Below, in pieces: positions 19,626-31,300 of a DNA stretch of 64,000 nt. The stretch spans positions 32,235,700-32,299,699 of the forward strand of contig JASXTE010000001.1 in assembly GCA_030280995.1 (NCBI GenBank), written 5' to 3'. This DNA is from Hemileia vastatrix. Its lineage: Eukaryota; Basidiomycota; Pucciniomycetes; Pucciniales; Zaghouaniaceae. The stretch's first letter is position 1. The number at the start of each line of letters is the position of its first letter. The notes below the pieces were generated by a model. That model was not told the origin of the DNA. It ran no database searches and worked only from the letters and a program-made list of their open reading frames with translations. Made by a program: the position numbers and the translations under genes.

Positions 19626-22600
19626 GTTTATCTGATTCATTTTAAAACTTCATTCTATGAAAAAATTCAGAGTATATGATAAAAATATGCTAAGTAAGAA
19701 TGAAAAAATTGAAGTAAGTAAGTGTTATTTTGAGAGGCTTGTGCAAGGCCTTGTGGCTGCCAAAAGGGGGGCAGGGTGGGACACCCCAGGGCATGACTGT
19801 AGAGCACTTCAAGTTGCTGAAGTTTTTTGTAAATATATATTGTTGAGTATCTTTATGAATTTCTTCATTTGTACTGGAATTTGAGTTCAGTGAATTAAAA
19901 TCTGGTTTTACTATTTAAAACTTTTTTAAGAGAATTCCAGAGGAAAAATATAATATAATATTTATTATTAAAAGAAAATTATTTTATTAGATAGACTTAA
20001 TATCGTAAACTTACTAACACTTTTTTGACTATAAGAAGTTGAACCTGTGCTATGGATTTTAAACAGAAATCAAGTAAGATTACAAGGCATGTGCAATAAT
20101 AGATTTTTCATATACTTTGACTGAGATCCACTTTTATTTTTACTCATTTTTGTGCAGTTTTTTAAAACAGGACTTTAAAGTAGGAGCATATTCCAGGCCC
20201 TTCAGATCCTGCATTTTTATTTCAATACTAGATAATAGAAACATGAGAAAATTACTGGATGTATTTATGTGTCCATAATCATTTTTCACAAGTCAAAAAT
20301 TTGGTTTCTTCTTTTGTAAAAGTAGAAGTTTCAGTATTTTTTTACTTTTCAATTTTTCCTAATCTATTCTTTTAATTTGGGAGAAAACCTTAATTCATAT
20401 TTTAAACAGGTGGAGCTCAAATTATACATGAAAAAACCAATCATTAATTTTTAAAATTTTCATTGGTCAAGTGGGACCTCTTGTGACTTCAATCTATGTA
20501 CAAATTATAATTCAGTTAATATTAGCTTCTGACATATTTCCTGATGGTTTATCTCAACTTAGAGTGATTGAAAAATTTCTGGAAATTATTGGAAATCTGT
20601 TCATCATTCAAATCATGTGACTTACTTTTCCAAGAAATGTTTTTAGTCTTTTATAAAGAGTAATTTCTTCATGAATTATTGTCTTTACTCTCATTATTAA
20701 TTTATATTCAAGATGGAATCATTGTATAATTCCTCTCCCATCTGTATTAGCTTACTTCAATTTCACATATCTGACTTCAGAAGCTTCCCAGGTTTTATTC
20801 AGAAACCTTTTTCACTTCATATCTCTCATACATAACATATTATCAGGGCTAGGGCACATTCAACTCATATTAACATTAGTAAACAGTGCCCTTCTAATTC
20901 CCACATCCTCTATGTAATAATTGGCCTCTCAGGATATCAAACTTTATTTTCTCCTGTTGGGGGTTTAGCTTCTAGGGCAGGATTCATCCTCTATATGAGT
21001 TGAAGATACATTATTACCCCAAAAAGATACCAACTTCCCCCTACTTATTAATATTTTGAATTTCTATCTTTCTAATTTCCTAATAACTATCTCCCAAGGA
21101 CTTGAGTCACTCCCCAACATAATTAATCTTATTCCTGACTATAACCCATTTATTAATTTGGGCTGTCCTTTGAAAGATATATTCAATCAAAACAATTAAA
21201 TATCCTCTATCTCCCCTGATTCTTTATTTCTTATCAGACCTTATCATTCTATAAAAGACATCAATGAAGATTTTTTAGCACAGAGGAAGGTGAAAAATAT
21301 GTCAATGAGAAACTTTTCACCTTTCAAAAAGAAACTACAACAAAGAATATTATAAATATGGAAAGAATACTCTATTCTCTCCACATGGAGCAAGTACTGT
21401 CAGATGCAGCCAAGGGGAAGAAGTTAACAGGAGGGATCAATGCAGGGGATAAATATAATAGAGGTAAAAATATTTGTATATCATTTCAAAAACAAACATA
21501 CCTAAAAATAGGTCAATCAGCAACTGTGCACCTTACAACAACTACAAAAAAGCATGTGATGAAATAAGATGGTACAAAAAGATGAGTTTCTGTGGTTAGG
21601 ATTAAAAGAATAAGCAGAAAGTAAAAGGAAATAGCCTGGAAAAAGGACTCTATTATCCTCAAAAAATTCAAGGAATGTAAGTTTCAGCCAAGGGGGAAGC
21701 AGTGTACAGGAGGGAGAAATGGAAGTGATAAAGAGAATAGAGAAAAAAAAATTGATGGGGAAAATGGAAACAGCAAGAAGAGGCTTGATTATATGACAAA
21801 TAGCACCATATAAAACAATAGAAAACAACACAATGTTGACTAAGACTACTAAACTACAATACAGAGAAAGAGAAAGTTTCACACTCAAAGACAGAATTCA
21901 CACAAAAGGAATTTTTTTTAAAAATACCATCTTTCCCCTCAAATTATTCCTCTCATGACTCAAGTAAAAGAAGAAAAAAGAGAGTACAGTTTGCATAGTG
22001 ATACCACCACTGAGAACAGACCTCAAGCAAAAATTATCTTATGATGAAATTTGTTGAGAGAAGGCAAAAGAAGCTCTAAAAATTGTTGGGCCATCAGGAA
22101 GTTCTAATCCACTAGGTATTGGACCCAGCTCATATAATGAAAAATATAGTTCTGATGTATATAGTTCAAGTAATTATAGCTGAATCATCATTAGTTAAAA
22201 TTTTCCCTAATAAATATCTTCCTTAGAATCCACATTTTAGGAATTTTCTGCCTGTTTTAGACCTTAAATCAAATGGGGATCAGTTGCAACACCAAATGAT
22301 TTAACTTCTTATTTGGATATTAGTACTAAGGATTTAATGATGGTTCAAAATTTTATTTTTCATACACTCATTACCTCATGGTTCAACTGTGTTCCACACC
22401 ATTTAGGGAAGACTGGAACAAATCTCAAGGCAGAAGAATAAATTTTGCTAAAAAAAAATTATGATGTGGTTTCTTTGTTTCTAGTTGTGAATATAGAAAA
22501 TTCTGAAATTAAAGAGAAGAATTTAATTAAGTGTATTTCCATTTTTGTATCAATAAAAAACCTTTTAACTTACTTTTAAATCAATGAAGATGAAATTATA

Positions 22601-23531
22601 TCTCTTCATGATTAGCTGAAGGAGTATAAAAATTCCATGGAAAATTTTGGCCACAAATTCACATCAAGCCTAATTTCCACTTAGCCCAAAACTTTCCTGA
22701 AGTTCTGCAAATATTTGGCCCAGCATCATCAGAGGAAGCTTGAGATCATGAGAGTATGAATCAAATTTTAAGATCTATCCCACACAATATTAATAAACTC
22801 ATTTTTTCATAATTCTTTTTATTACCCATAATTTTTTACATTATTTTTTGTTTTTATTTGAAATGGACAAAATGTTAATGGAAATGTTCATCATGATAGT
22901 AAATCTTCAATCTCTTCTTGAGATGAATGACAATTGATTTAAAATACAAATTAAAGATTTTTTTCAATATAGAAAAAGGAAAGACTTCAAAATAAACTGT
23001 TATATTGCTCTGTGAAGAATATGATTTATGGCCGGTATATTTAAACAAGATTTATAGAATAATGTCTTTTTTAAACATTTTTTAAAAAGATAAATTCATT
23101 GTTGCTTTAAAATTTCTACAATCTAAAATTACTGATCTCCAATACTAAAACATTGGTGGTAAATACTTCTCATTATACTCAAAACAAAAAGATTATGGGA
23201 ATATCAAGAGGCAACAAGATTGGAGTTTTTTTTTGAGAATGTGGAACTCACTGAAATATACCAGATCAAATCTTTATTCTAGTTGAATTGTATGATGCTG
23301 TTGAAAAATAAATAGAAAATCCTTTCTCAAAAGCAGGATTCAAAACATTTCGGTGCTACAATTGATGGTCTAAAAATGTTATTATTACTGATAAAGATAT
23401 TATTTGACATGATTCAAGAACTCTCAATCCAAATGGCTTTGGTGGTGTTTTATCAGATACTGTCTGTATAATGTCATTAAGTAATATAGCTGGTGCATAT
23501 TAGTCACCTTAGTAATATCAATTATGAATTC
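19626..23531. other. AT-rich interior of X, no supported gene
   Basis: No gene could be supported. A small GC-rich island lies at about 19735-19820 (ACACCCCAGGGCATGACTG). A frame at 20842-20997 stays open for about 50 codons (GLSGYQTLFSPVGGLASRAG) but matches no family I know. Short open runs at 22660-22790 look like decayed coding sequence. If X is a CACTA element its transposase should lie here but is not recognisable. Confidence 0.4.
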
Positions 23532-23567
23532 AATAGGGGGTGTCAGTTCTGGCAAATCCGCACTTAC

Positions 23568-23595
23568 AAATCCGCACTTAAATAAGTGCGGATTT
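23568..23595. repeat. Subterminal 28-bp perfect palindrome of H1
   Basis: AAATCCGCACTTA, AA, then its exact complement. The right end of H1 has a matching palindrome (ATCCGCACTTAA...TTAAGTGCGGAT, about 27472-27498). Such subterminal motifs can be transposase binding sites; that role is inference. Confidence 0.7.
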
Positions 23596-23889
23596 CCAAA
23601 ACACACTAGCCCCAATACTGGTGGATTTCAAAATGAAATAAGTCACTTATTTCACTCAAATCCGCACTTTCTCAACCAAAAGTGCTGATTTCACCATCAA
23701 GTCCCATTTCACTGATTTTTCAGCATCATCCCATTCATACGCAGCACTGCGCAGCATAACACTTCATAACTCAAAACATCGTACATCACTTACATCTTCA
23801 TATCATATCATATAAGAGTTATGCCTTACTCACTTTTAAATCATGATAAATTACATAAAGCAATGACATTCATGGCTCTTTAACTGCTC

Positions 23890-24453
23890 TTGGACTCTGA
23901 TTGCAATTCTGATTCTGATCTAGAAGAAGATTTTGTCTTTTCATCAAAAATGGCCACGAAACGTTACCTTCTTCCCAGAAAGCCTCAAGTACTTCATACC
24001 CCCAAGTACACCATCCAAACACTTCTTAAACTATCTACACCCAGTTTTAGACAGCTTTTCAGGACTTCTCAGGATTGTTTCCTTAAATTGCTTCAGCTTA
24101 TTCAGGATCATCCCATATTTCACAATAATTCTCAAAAAGAACAGCAACATCCTTCAATTCAATTGGCCATCACACTATGTCATTTGGGTTCAAATGGTAA
24201 TGGAGCCGCTTTGAAACGTTTAGAAAATGTCTTTGATTTAGGGTATGGTTCAGTTAACACTTATACCAAATGATGTATCACTGCCATCAACTCCTTGTAA
24301 TCTCAACTTCTCACCTGGCCAACAAAAGAAGAGCGACTTGAATCATCTCAGGTTATGCAAGTAGAGGGCTTCCTAGGATGTATTGGCTTTGTTGATGGTA
24401 CTGCTATTCCTTTGAGCCAGAAACCTGCTCAAGGTGGAAACAATTACTTTCAC
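23890..24453 (+). pseudogene. PIF/Harbinger-type transposase, N-terminal part, truncated
   Basis: Frame 1 (23890-24273, 127 codons from MDSDCNSDSDLEED) is followed after a TGA by an in-phase continuation and a segment with GCIGFVDGTAIPLSQKP, which fits the first catalytic Asp block (VDGT-x-IP) of DDE superfamily endonuclease transposases. The upstream part (acidic start, then FRQLFRTSQDCF and AITLCHLGSNGNGAALKRLE) fits the helical N-terminus of that family. Similarity ends near NNYFH; the second Asp and the Glu are missing, so the protein is inactive. The H2 relic at 37290-38105 retains those later blocks. Confidence 0.75.
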
Positions 24454-24499
24454 ATTCTCGTCAAAAATTTTCACCAAAATATTTACAAGTCAAAAAAAT

Positions 24500-24660
24500 T
24501 CCATATCTGTTTGAAAAAATTTGCAATACTCTCCCCTGCATTTTATTGAAGTAAGGGGTGGATATCACCAAAATTTTTCTAAGTCATCAATTTCACATGT
24601 CAGATTTGAAAATTTGGCAATACCCCCCCCTGCATTTTATTGAAGTAAGTGGTGGAAGTC
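24500..24660. repeat. Tandem duplication inside H1
   Basis: Two units of about 85 bp share TTGCAATAC...CCCCTGCATTTTATTGAAGTAAG-like sequence. A single related copy is at 39880-39920 in H2, so the duplication is specific to H1. It lies just after the truncated transposase. Confidence 0.7.
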
Positions 24661-24996
24661 ATCTAAATTTAATATAATTACATAAATTATTAAATAAATA
24701 TCTAATATATATCAATTTCCCTAGTTTAAAGTAATGACAATCCCTCAAGCCAAAATGCAGATCAAATCTAGAAACAAAAGTTTGGGACTTTCCACAGGTA
24801 TAAGCTAGAGGAACCCCATGAAACAAATAAATGTTATCATGATTACCATTTATACAACACAAGGTCGTGGGCCCATTACTTTAGTTGAGGAAATTGATAC
24901 ATAAAAAATATTTATTAAAAATTTACGAAAAATATAAAATTTTCGATGACAACTCTAATCCCCATACTTTTTGGATCTAAATAAAGTTTTTTTAAA

Positions 24997-25581
24997 TCAA
25001 TTAACTTTACCTTCTTTCATTACCTTATTGATTCTTTGAATCAACTTATGACTGATTTGAAATGAGCAACCAAAATGTGTTAAATCTTGACAGGATTTCA
25101 AACCAGGAGGAGCTTTGGTCGTTTGATGATTATCCTTAGAAGAATTCCAAATAGTTTCAATGATACCATTTCCCAAACCAAAATAAATGATGCACCGGTG
25201 GTCTGGAAAATATAAACCATGTCATTTGATTTTAGCTGGAGATGGTATTGGTTGGCCAGTAATCGGTTTGATATATGAGAATATACCAAAAGTAAGAAAA
25301 TTGGTGTCCTTGGTATCGGTGTGAATTTTATTGTGAAATCCAGAATGAGTGATAATAACATTAGAAAATAAAAGATATTCATGGCTGATATCTTCCCATT
25401 CGGAGCCACACCAATTCGGTATTCCAACTTTGGTTGCAAGTTCATGATTTTTTTCAAATGCTTTATTACAGTGCTTTTTGAGTCGAAGAGCAAGAAAAGA
25501 GTTAAAGGAAGGTAGAGTGTCCCATAAGCAAAAATCTTCATCTTTTTGAGCTATAGTGATATTCTTGAGCAACAAATACAT
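24997..25581 (-). pseudogene. TET/JBP-like 2OG-Fe(II) oxygenase fragment, frameshifted
   Basis: A 119-codon frame (from 25581) has an HxD metal-binding motif (HTD, residues 87-89) in FHNKIHTDTKDTNFLTFGIF, as in fungal TET/JBP-like enzymes where H-x-D is followed by an FG-type strand. After the stop at 25222-25224 another frame continues with GLGNGIIETIWNSSKDNHQT and LTHFGCSFQISHKL, which fits the C-terminal half with the third metal ligand (His in DNH) and the FG-S-QI segment. These enzymes oxidise 5-methylcytosine and are expanded in basidiomycetes, often with transposons (family knowledge). The frameshift indicates a pseudogene, or an intron I could not define. It runs opposite to the transposase within the same TIRs. 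Confidence 0.6.
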
Positions 25582-25678
25582 GTCTATATAATTGAAATGC
25601 CTAGATAATAATCATATAAGAGTTTCAGAATCCTTATCATCTAAATATGCAATATAAAAATGTGAAATAAGACAAGTG

Positions 25679-25997
25679 AAATTTGGAAAAAAGGCTCAAC
25701 TTCAAAGGTCAAAATCTCAGCAGCCACTGAACCTAATTCAAACCTGTTTGAGGGAAATGAAAGATATGCTTTAGTAGAATCTTCAGTTAAAGGACATGTG
25801 ATTTAAATAAACCTAACCCTAATTTGTTACATAAAAAAATGAAATAAAAATTTAAATTGGGAAAAAAAGGCTCAACTTTAACGGTCAATATCTCAGCAAC
25901 CACTGAATCAAATTCAAATCTGTTTGTGGGAAATGAAAGGTAGACTTCAGGAGAATCTTCAGTAGAAAGAACATTAGATTTGAATAAACCTAACCCT
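25679..25997. repeat. Two tandem units of about 170 bp in H1
   Basis: Both units carry AAAAAAGGCTCAACTT, TCTCAGCA(G/A)CCACTGAA and GAATCTTCAGT. One copy of this unit is present in H2 at 41037-41180, directly after an integrase fragment. Confidence 0.75.
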
Positions 25998-26149
25998 AAT
26001 TCCGAGTCTGATTTTCAAAATTTTACAAAAACTTGAAAAGTGGTAATGAAGATGAGATCAAAAGGAGTTTTTTAAGTTCACTGTTATCCAGATAAGAGTC
26101 ATACATATATTTAAGTATGAAGTTTTCATAAAAGGAATGAGATATCATA

Positions 26150-26409
26150 CACCGCGCAATACGGGGGGCGGACTTGTTAGCAAGTCCGCAACCTTGGACT
26201 CAAATTCACCACAGATTGAACACACATTGAGCTATTGACAAAGGAACCATACAATCAGGGATGAACACCACTCAGCATAACAGTTTTTGTGGGTCTTCAA
26301 GTAGAGTTCAGTATGAGTTCAGTATGAGTTCAGTCTGAGTTCCATCTGAGTTCAGTCTGAGTTCAGGTTGGGGACTTGCTAGCAAGTCCACCCCCTATAT
26401 TGCGTAGTG
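26150..26409. mobile_element. MITE M1, CACTA-like, 260 bp
   Basis: Ends CACCGCGCAATACGGGGGGC and, reversed, CACTACGCAATATAGGGGGT, followed by a subterminal palindrome GGACTTGCTAGCAAGTCC. Flanked by ATA on both sides. The paralogous sequence at 41337-41339 has a single ATA and no insert, which proves the boundaries and the 3-bp duplication. The right half holds six copies of a 12-bp GAGTTCAGTATG-like unit. No coding capacity. Relatives: 38148-38396 and 60381-60631. Confidence 0.92.
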
Positions 26410-27104
26410 ATATAGGCATGAAAAAAAGGAGATGAAACTTACCTTGATTGAAAAGTAGAAAAAATAGAGTGAGAAAGATTGATGTTGGAATTGTGGGGAA
26501 ATTGAATATGGAGTAAGTGAAAGGCATAAAGAATGTGCAATGTATGTGTTTCAATGAAATGGAGCCAAAAAAAAGTGAAATAAGGGAAAGGGGGGATAAT
26601 GACCATGCCAAGGAGGGATGAAGAGTAGGGTGATGGAGCTAAAAAAGAAAGTAAAGAGGGAGAGAAAAAAAGGTTATTTATACCATTGAAATCCAAAATA
26701 ACCACTTACAAAAAAAATTTAGATAAAAAAAATAAAATAAACAGAAAAAAACAAAAAAAATTATAATAGTAATCAAAAAATCAAAAAAAAAGAATAAAGT
26801 GACTTACCTGGAGAGATGAGATGACAAAATGAATGAAACCAAATTGTTTGAGGGATGTTGGAGGAGAATAGGAAAAGGATATGAGGGATGAACGAAAAAA
26901 AAATCACTGACAAAATATGCGATCTCAGAAAATATGCAATTTCATGTTGAGCTGGTGAAAGAAAACCAATGAGCCATCCAAAAAAAAAAATTTCACCGTA
27001 AATTCCAAAAAAAATGAATATGCAACAAACCAAAATACCAACCCAAGTGAATGAAGTACACAAAGAGGACATTTGGAGAGTACAAAATGGTATGGGAAAG
27101 AAAG

Positions 27105-27425
27105 GGATGATGTGGCCAACATGTGGTTTTGAAAAAAAAATCACGAAAAAAGTGCTGATTTGATGTCAGAAGTGACACCCATAGAAAAAAGATTAAGAAG
27201 CAGAAGTAATAAGTAAAAAAGAATGTAAACATACCTGGCCAAAATATTGAAAATGTCAGGAAGGGCTGTGTGCCAAGGATTGATGGGTAGGTAGCGAGGA
27301 AGGTCAGTGTGTCACATGTGACAGGGATGGGGTAAGAAAGGAAGGGATGTTTTGTGGCCAAAATGTGGTTGTGAAAAAAAACGGGAAAAAAGTGCTGATT
27401 TGAGGTCATAACTGACACCCTTTTT
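27105..27425. repeat. Duplicated right subterminal block of H1
   Basis: GTGGCCAACATGTGGTTTTG...AAAAAAGTGCTGATTTGATGTCAGAAGTGACACCC occurs in two slightly different forms about 240 bp apart, each ending in a TGACACCC that mimics the element terminus. This may reflect slippage or abortive excision. Confidence 0.7.
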
Positions 27426-27744
27426 TGAAATAAGTGACTTTTTTGCAAAATTTAAGTGCTGATTTGGTTGGAAATCCGCACTTAAGTTAAGTGCGGATCT
27501 GCCAGAACTGACACCCCCTAATATATGTATTTTAGACACCAAAGTATGATCTATTTCGTGTTAGAAATTATGAAAGCAGCACTATATGAAGAATTCAAAT
27601 TGGTCCTAATGATTCACCTATGAGCTATGTGTCATGATGAAAAATTGTCCCACCAAAGTTCCAACACAGGTTTGACTCAGGTTAGACCACAGGTACTAAA
27701 CAACCACTTGACTGAAAGTCATCTAACTTTTGAGCTGGTGGTTA

Positions 27745-28368
27745 GTTATCTTCCAGTAAGTAAAAAATTCAAAATAGAGGCTACAAGTAAATAAAATCCC
27801 TATAGAAATATTTGGATAATTACAACAGGTTGGGGTCACTTATATAGTGATTTCAGGAAAAGAAGCCCTTTTATATAATAAAATTTTGATATTGAATCAA
27901 CAATTTTACCACTAATTTAACATATAATTGTTATTAGTGGGTTTGTTAATAGACCAATTAAATTTGTGATCTTTGCAGATAAATTTTTTTACCACTTATT
28001 GAACATAAAATTGTTCTTAGTGGAAGTCTGTCAATAGACCAATTAAATTTTTGATCTTTGCAGATGATAACCAATTAAACTGATTAATTTTTTTCTTTTA
28101 ACAGGACTCTTAATCCTTATTATTGGTTTGTAAAGTTCATTTAATATTTAGAAAGAATCTTACTAACAAATTTTCTTTTTTAAATATAAAAACACTGCTA
28201 CATATTGTAGACCAGTTAAATCAAGTGACCACATAAAAGCATATTTGACTTTTGGCACTTCTAAATTCACTTCATACCTACAAGTAAGCAATAAAATTTT
28301 CTTCAGTGGTATTGATAAATACTGATAAAACTCTTTTTTGAAGTTTTAAAATCTCAAATTTCAATTCT
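27745..28368 (+). other. Leader of element D, right part
   Basis: Resumes element D after unit X and aligns with the B leader (about 49570-50110). D has a tandem duplication of about 80 bp at 27903-28064 (ending GATCTTTGCAGAT) that is single in B. No gene is expected here. Confidence 0.7.
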
Positions 28369-31300
28369 TTGATTAAAATCCACGTAAAAATATGTGACAA
28401 CAATGATATTGTGAGTAATAAGGCAAAACCTTATAGCTTAAGACCTAGATCTGAGAGACCTGGTACAGGACATTCAAATATAGGGCCAGTATTCCCCCAC
28501 AAACACCATCACTCCACAAATGTCTCTGGAGGAAAGGGAAAAACTATTAAAACAGGTATAAATAAAGAAAACAAAAAATACCTTACAAGAAAAAATTCAC
28601 TCCCTCTCCACTCTAATGAACACCTTGACAATAATTGTAAACAATATAGTGGACCAGATAAACAATCTGTAGAAAAGAGCAGCTCAGGGTTTCTTAGAAG
28701 TCAATCAAGCTCTAGTGGAAATAAAGGCTCAACCACCAACAGTGGCACCAAACAATTCCATAGCAACACCTCCAGTCCAAGAGGAGGAGCAAAAAATTAC
28801 AGTCAGAAAATGGAAGTGGGACTGGTATGCCCAAAATTACAACAACTCTCCTAAACAGCAGGGCTCCAGCAGTCACCCTTACAGGGGAAAGCCAAGGAGA
28901 GGCAGGGGAAATGGAATAAGACATTGGTAAGTCATCCATCTTCTCAGAATCAATTATATAATCCTAAAAATGAATTACTTATAGGTAATGAAATTGATAG
29001 AGAGTTATTGGATATAATTGATAAGGATTAAAAAAATTATTTGTTTGAAAATAACATGTTAAACTTGTCTTTAAATGAGGAAAATGTACATAGTTTTATT
29101 GAACACCAGGAAAATGCTATTAATATAAAAATGGAACCAAATGAATTAAATCTTGAACCTGATGATGAGTCTTCTGAATCGGAAACAGAAAAAAATGAAT
29201 ATTTTCTAAAAGAAAATTTAATGGCATCAAAAATAATTAGCAAATTATTATTAGGAATTGAAAAATTGGACAAATTCTCTAGAGAGTCAAAAAATAATAC
29301 AGAAAGTGTATTATTAAACCTCACATAATAATTGAATACAACAGCCAATAGGTTAGAACTTATTGAGAATTCAAATAATGAATTGATCAATTAAAACAAA
29401 TGATTAAACTCTGAGATTAAAAATTTAGAAAATAAAGTGGAACATTCACAGAATATTATGTCTACCAAAGAGGGACTTTTAAAATTGTCTTTTTCAAATG
29501 TGAATGATACCTTTGCTCATGTACCTGTAATAAAAGATAGTTTACAAAGAGTAGAAATTTAAGTAGCTAAAATTTTGAAAAATAGTGATAAAATAAAAGA
29601 TAATACCTCTTATGTTGAAAGAGTACCAGTTTTTAAGAAACACTCTGATGATAAACCAATGATTGAACATGAACATAGTGTCATGGGCTCTAAGAATATA
29701 AAATCAGTAAGAGATGAAATAAATGATCATCTTTCTAAAGTAAGTGAATTACTCAATATTCCTCAGGTTAGGGAAGCAAAAACTAGCCAAAAGAACTGTC
29801 CTACGTTAGATCAGTACCCTTCTTTTGACGGGGATTCAAAATCTGATTGGCAAAAATTCATTCAAAGAATTGATAACTTAAAATTTTCATAAAAATTACC
29901 TGATGAAGAAATTACATCAAAAATAATATCTTTATTTACAGATGTGGCCTTATTATGGTTTGAATCTGTATTGAGTGAGGGAATTAACTGCTCCTGGAAT
30001 GAATGGAAGGTACTAATTGAAAGGCAATTTGGTGGCCCAAAATTCAGAATCACTCAACAAAGATTATATGAAAGAGCCAGATATAATCCAAATGCTGGAG
30101 ATAAACCCATGGTCTTTTTACTGAATTTAATAAAAATCATGAAAGCTATGGATCCAAAAATGGATTATGATGAGTGGAAAGAGAAAATAATATAAAAGTT
30201 GCCTATATCAGTTAGAGACATTATTGTATCTAGAACTGAAACCATCAGAGATACCTCTGGGTTCATTAATATATGCAATGAAATATTATGAAACCACAAA
30301 TATGAAAACAAGTATAATAATTACAAACAAAGTGTTGATGTAGTAAAACCTACTACAAGTAAGTTACCAGTGTAGAAGAAAAAACCTTCAGCTCCCCTTG
30401 TCCCTAAAAGACAAGAAAATAACACTTGTTATAAATGTAATGAAACTTGTGTTAAGGGTCACAGGTGTAAGAAAAGAATTAATGTTATTGAAACCTCACA
30501 AAATTCTTGGAGATGAAAACTTGGAATCAAGTGAGGATTGTAAAATTAACATCTCTTACAGTGATGATGAAAATGAGATATTTGTATTAGAACAGGATAT
30601 TATGTTCCTGAATGATGCTATACCTCATACAGATACCTCTTTAACTTCGATTGAAGAAGCTGAAATAATTAAAGATGTATCTCATGATACTTACAAAATA
30701 ACATCTATCAGAGCACTTGTTATTATATGTGGAAGAGAAATGAATGCCATTCTTGACACTGGGGCTGCAGGTAGTGTAGTTTCTATTAATACATTAATGA
30801 AACTTGACAGTAAGTATAAGGAAAAACTAGAACCTGTACAGACAAAGAACTGGAGGGGTTTTGGTTCAGTTTTAAATCCAATTGGAAAATACAAAACTGC
30901 TGTATTCTTTAAGTATAGTAATGTATATGTAATAGCAGTGTGTGAATCTGTTATAATGGATAATAATAATAGCAGTGATTGGTTCATTATTTTCAATGAC
31001 TTATTGACAAAATTTGGCATTAAACTAGATCCTGCAAACAGTTGTTTCACTATAGGTGTAAATGGTAAGAGAAAATTCAAGATATTTTCTGAAAATTCAG
31101 TATATTCCATTTCTCCTAGAGAGGAACAACTGCAAGGTGGAAGAACCACCACTGAAGTGGCAGAATTGGACAATGAAATTCAAAAGGCCTCTTTCAGTCC
31201 TCAACTCTCAAAAAATGAAGAAGACAATATTTTGAGGTTGATCAAATCTTATCCTATGGCATTTTCCCATGGTTCAAATGAACTAGGATTGGCCAAAGAC

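Larger units (their letters stand above)
23535..27519. mobile_element. H1: PIF/Harbinger-type DNA transposon, degraded
   Basis: Terminal inverted repeats of at least 32 bp: the left begins AGGGGGTGTCAGTTCTGGCA and the right reverse complement matches apart from one base. It is flanked by the 3-bp duplication AAT (23532-23534, 27520-27522). Inside are a truncated Harbinger-like transposase (plus strand), a TET/JBP-like oxygenase fragment (minus strand), several tandem duplications and MITE M1. Subterminal TCCGCACTTA repeats in both orientations lie next to both ends. Confidence 0.85.
6653..27740. mobile_element. X: 21-kb TIR-bounded unit inserted in D, CACTA-like ends
   Basis: The left end CACCAGGTCAAAAGTTAGAT and the reverse complement of the right end (27702-27740) match over 39 bp with two mismatches. 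Flanks are GTT at 6650-6652 and 27741-27743. Joining the flanks restores the D leader as seen in B just after the PBS. Ends starting CACCA plus a 3-bp duplication fit the CACTA (EnSpm) group, but no transposase was recognised. The interior includes elements A (9.2 kb) and H1 (4 kb), leaving about 7.9 kb of own sequence with the palindrome satellite. Confidence 0.75.

Noticed and set aside
25098..25541. 147-codon minus-strand frame as a separate gene
   Set aside because: It overlaps the oxygenase frame; only its sister frames give recognisable motifs.
26363..27542. Phe/Ser-rich minus-strand frames in H1 and at 41316-42155
   Set aside because: Low-complexity translations of A-rich DNA; the two copies do not keep a common frame.
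28852..28854. Stop in the D gag frame as evidence that ORF0 alone is coding
   Set aside because: D is decayed in all frames (ORF0 also has stops), so this single stop carries no weight.
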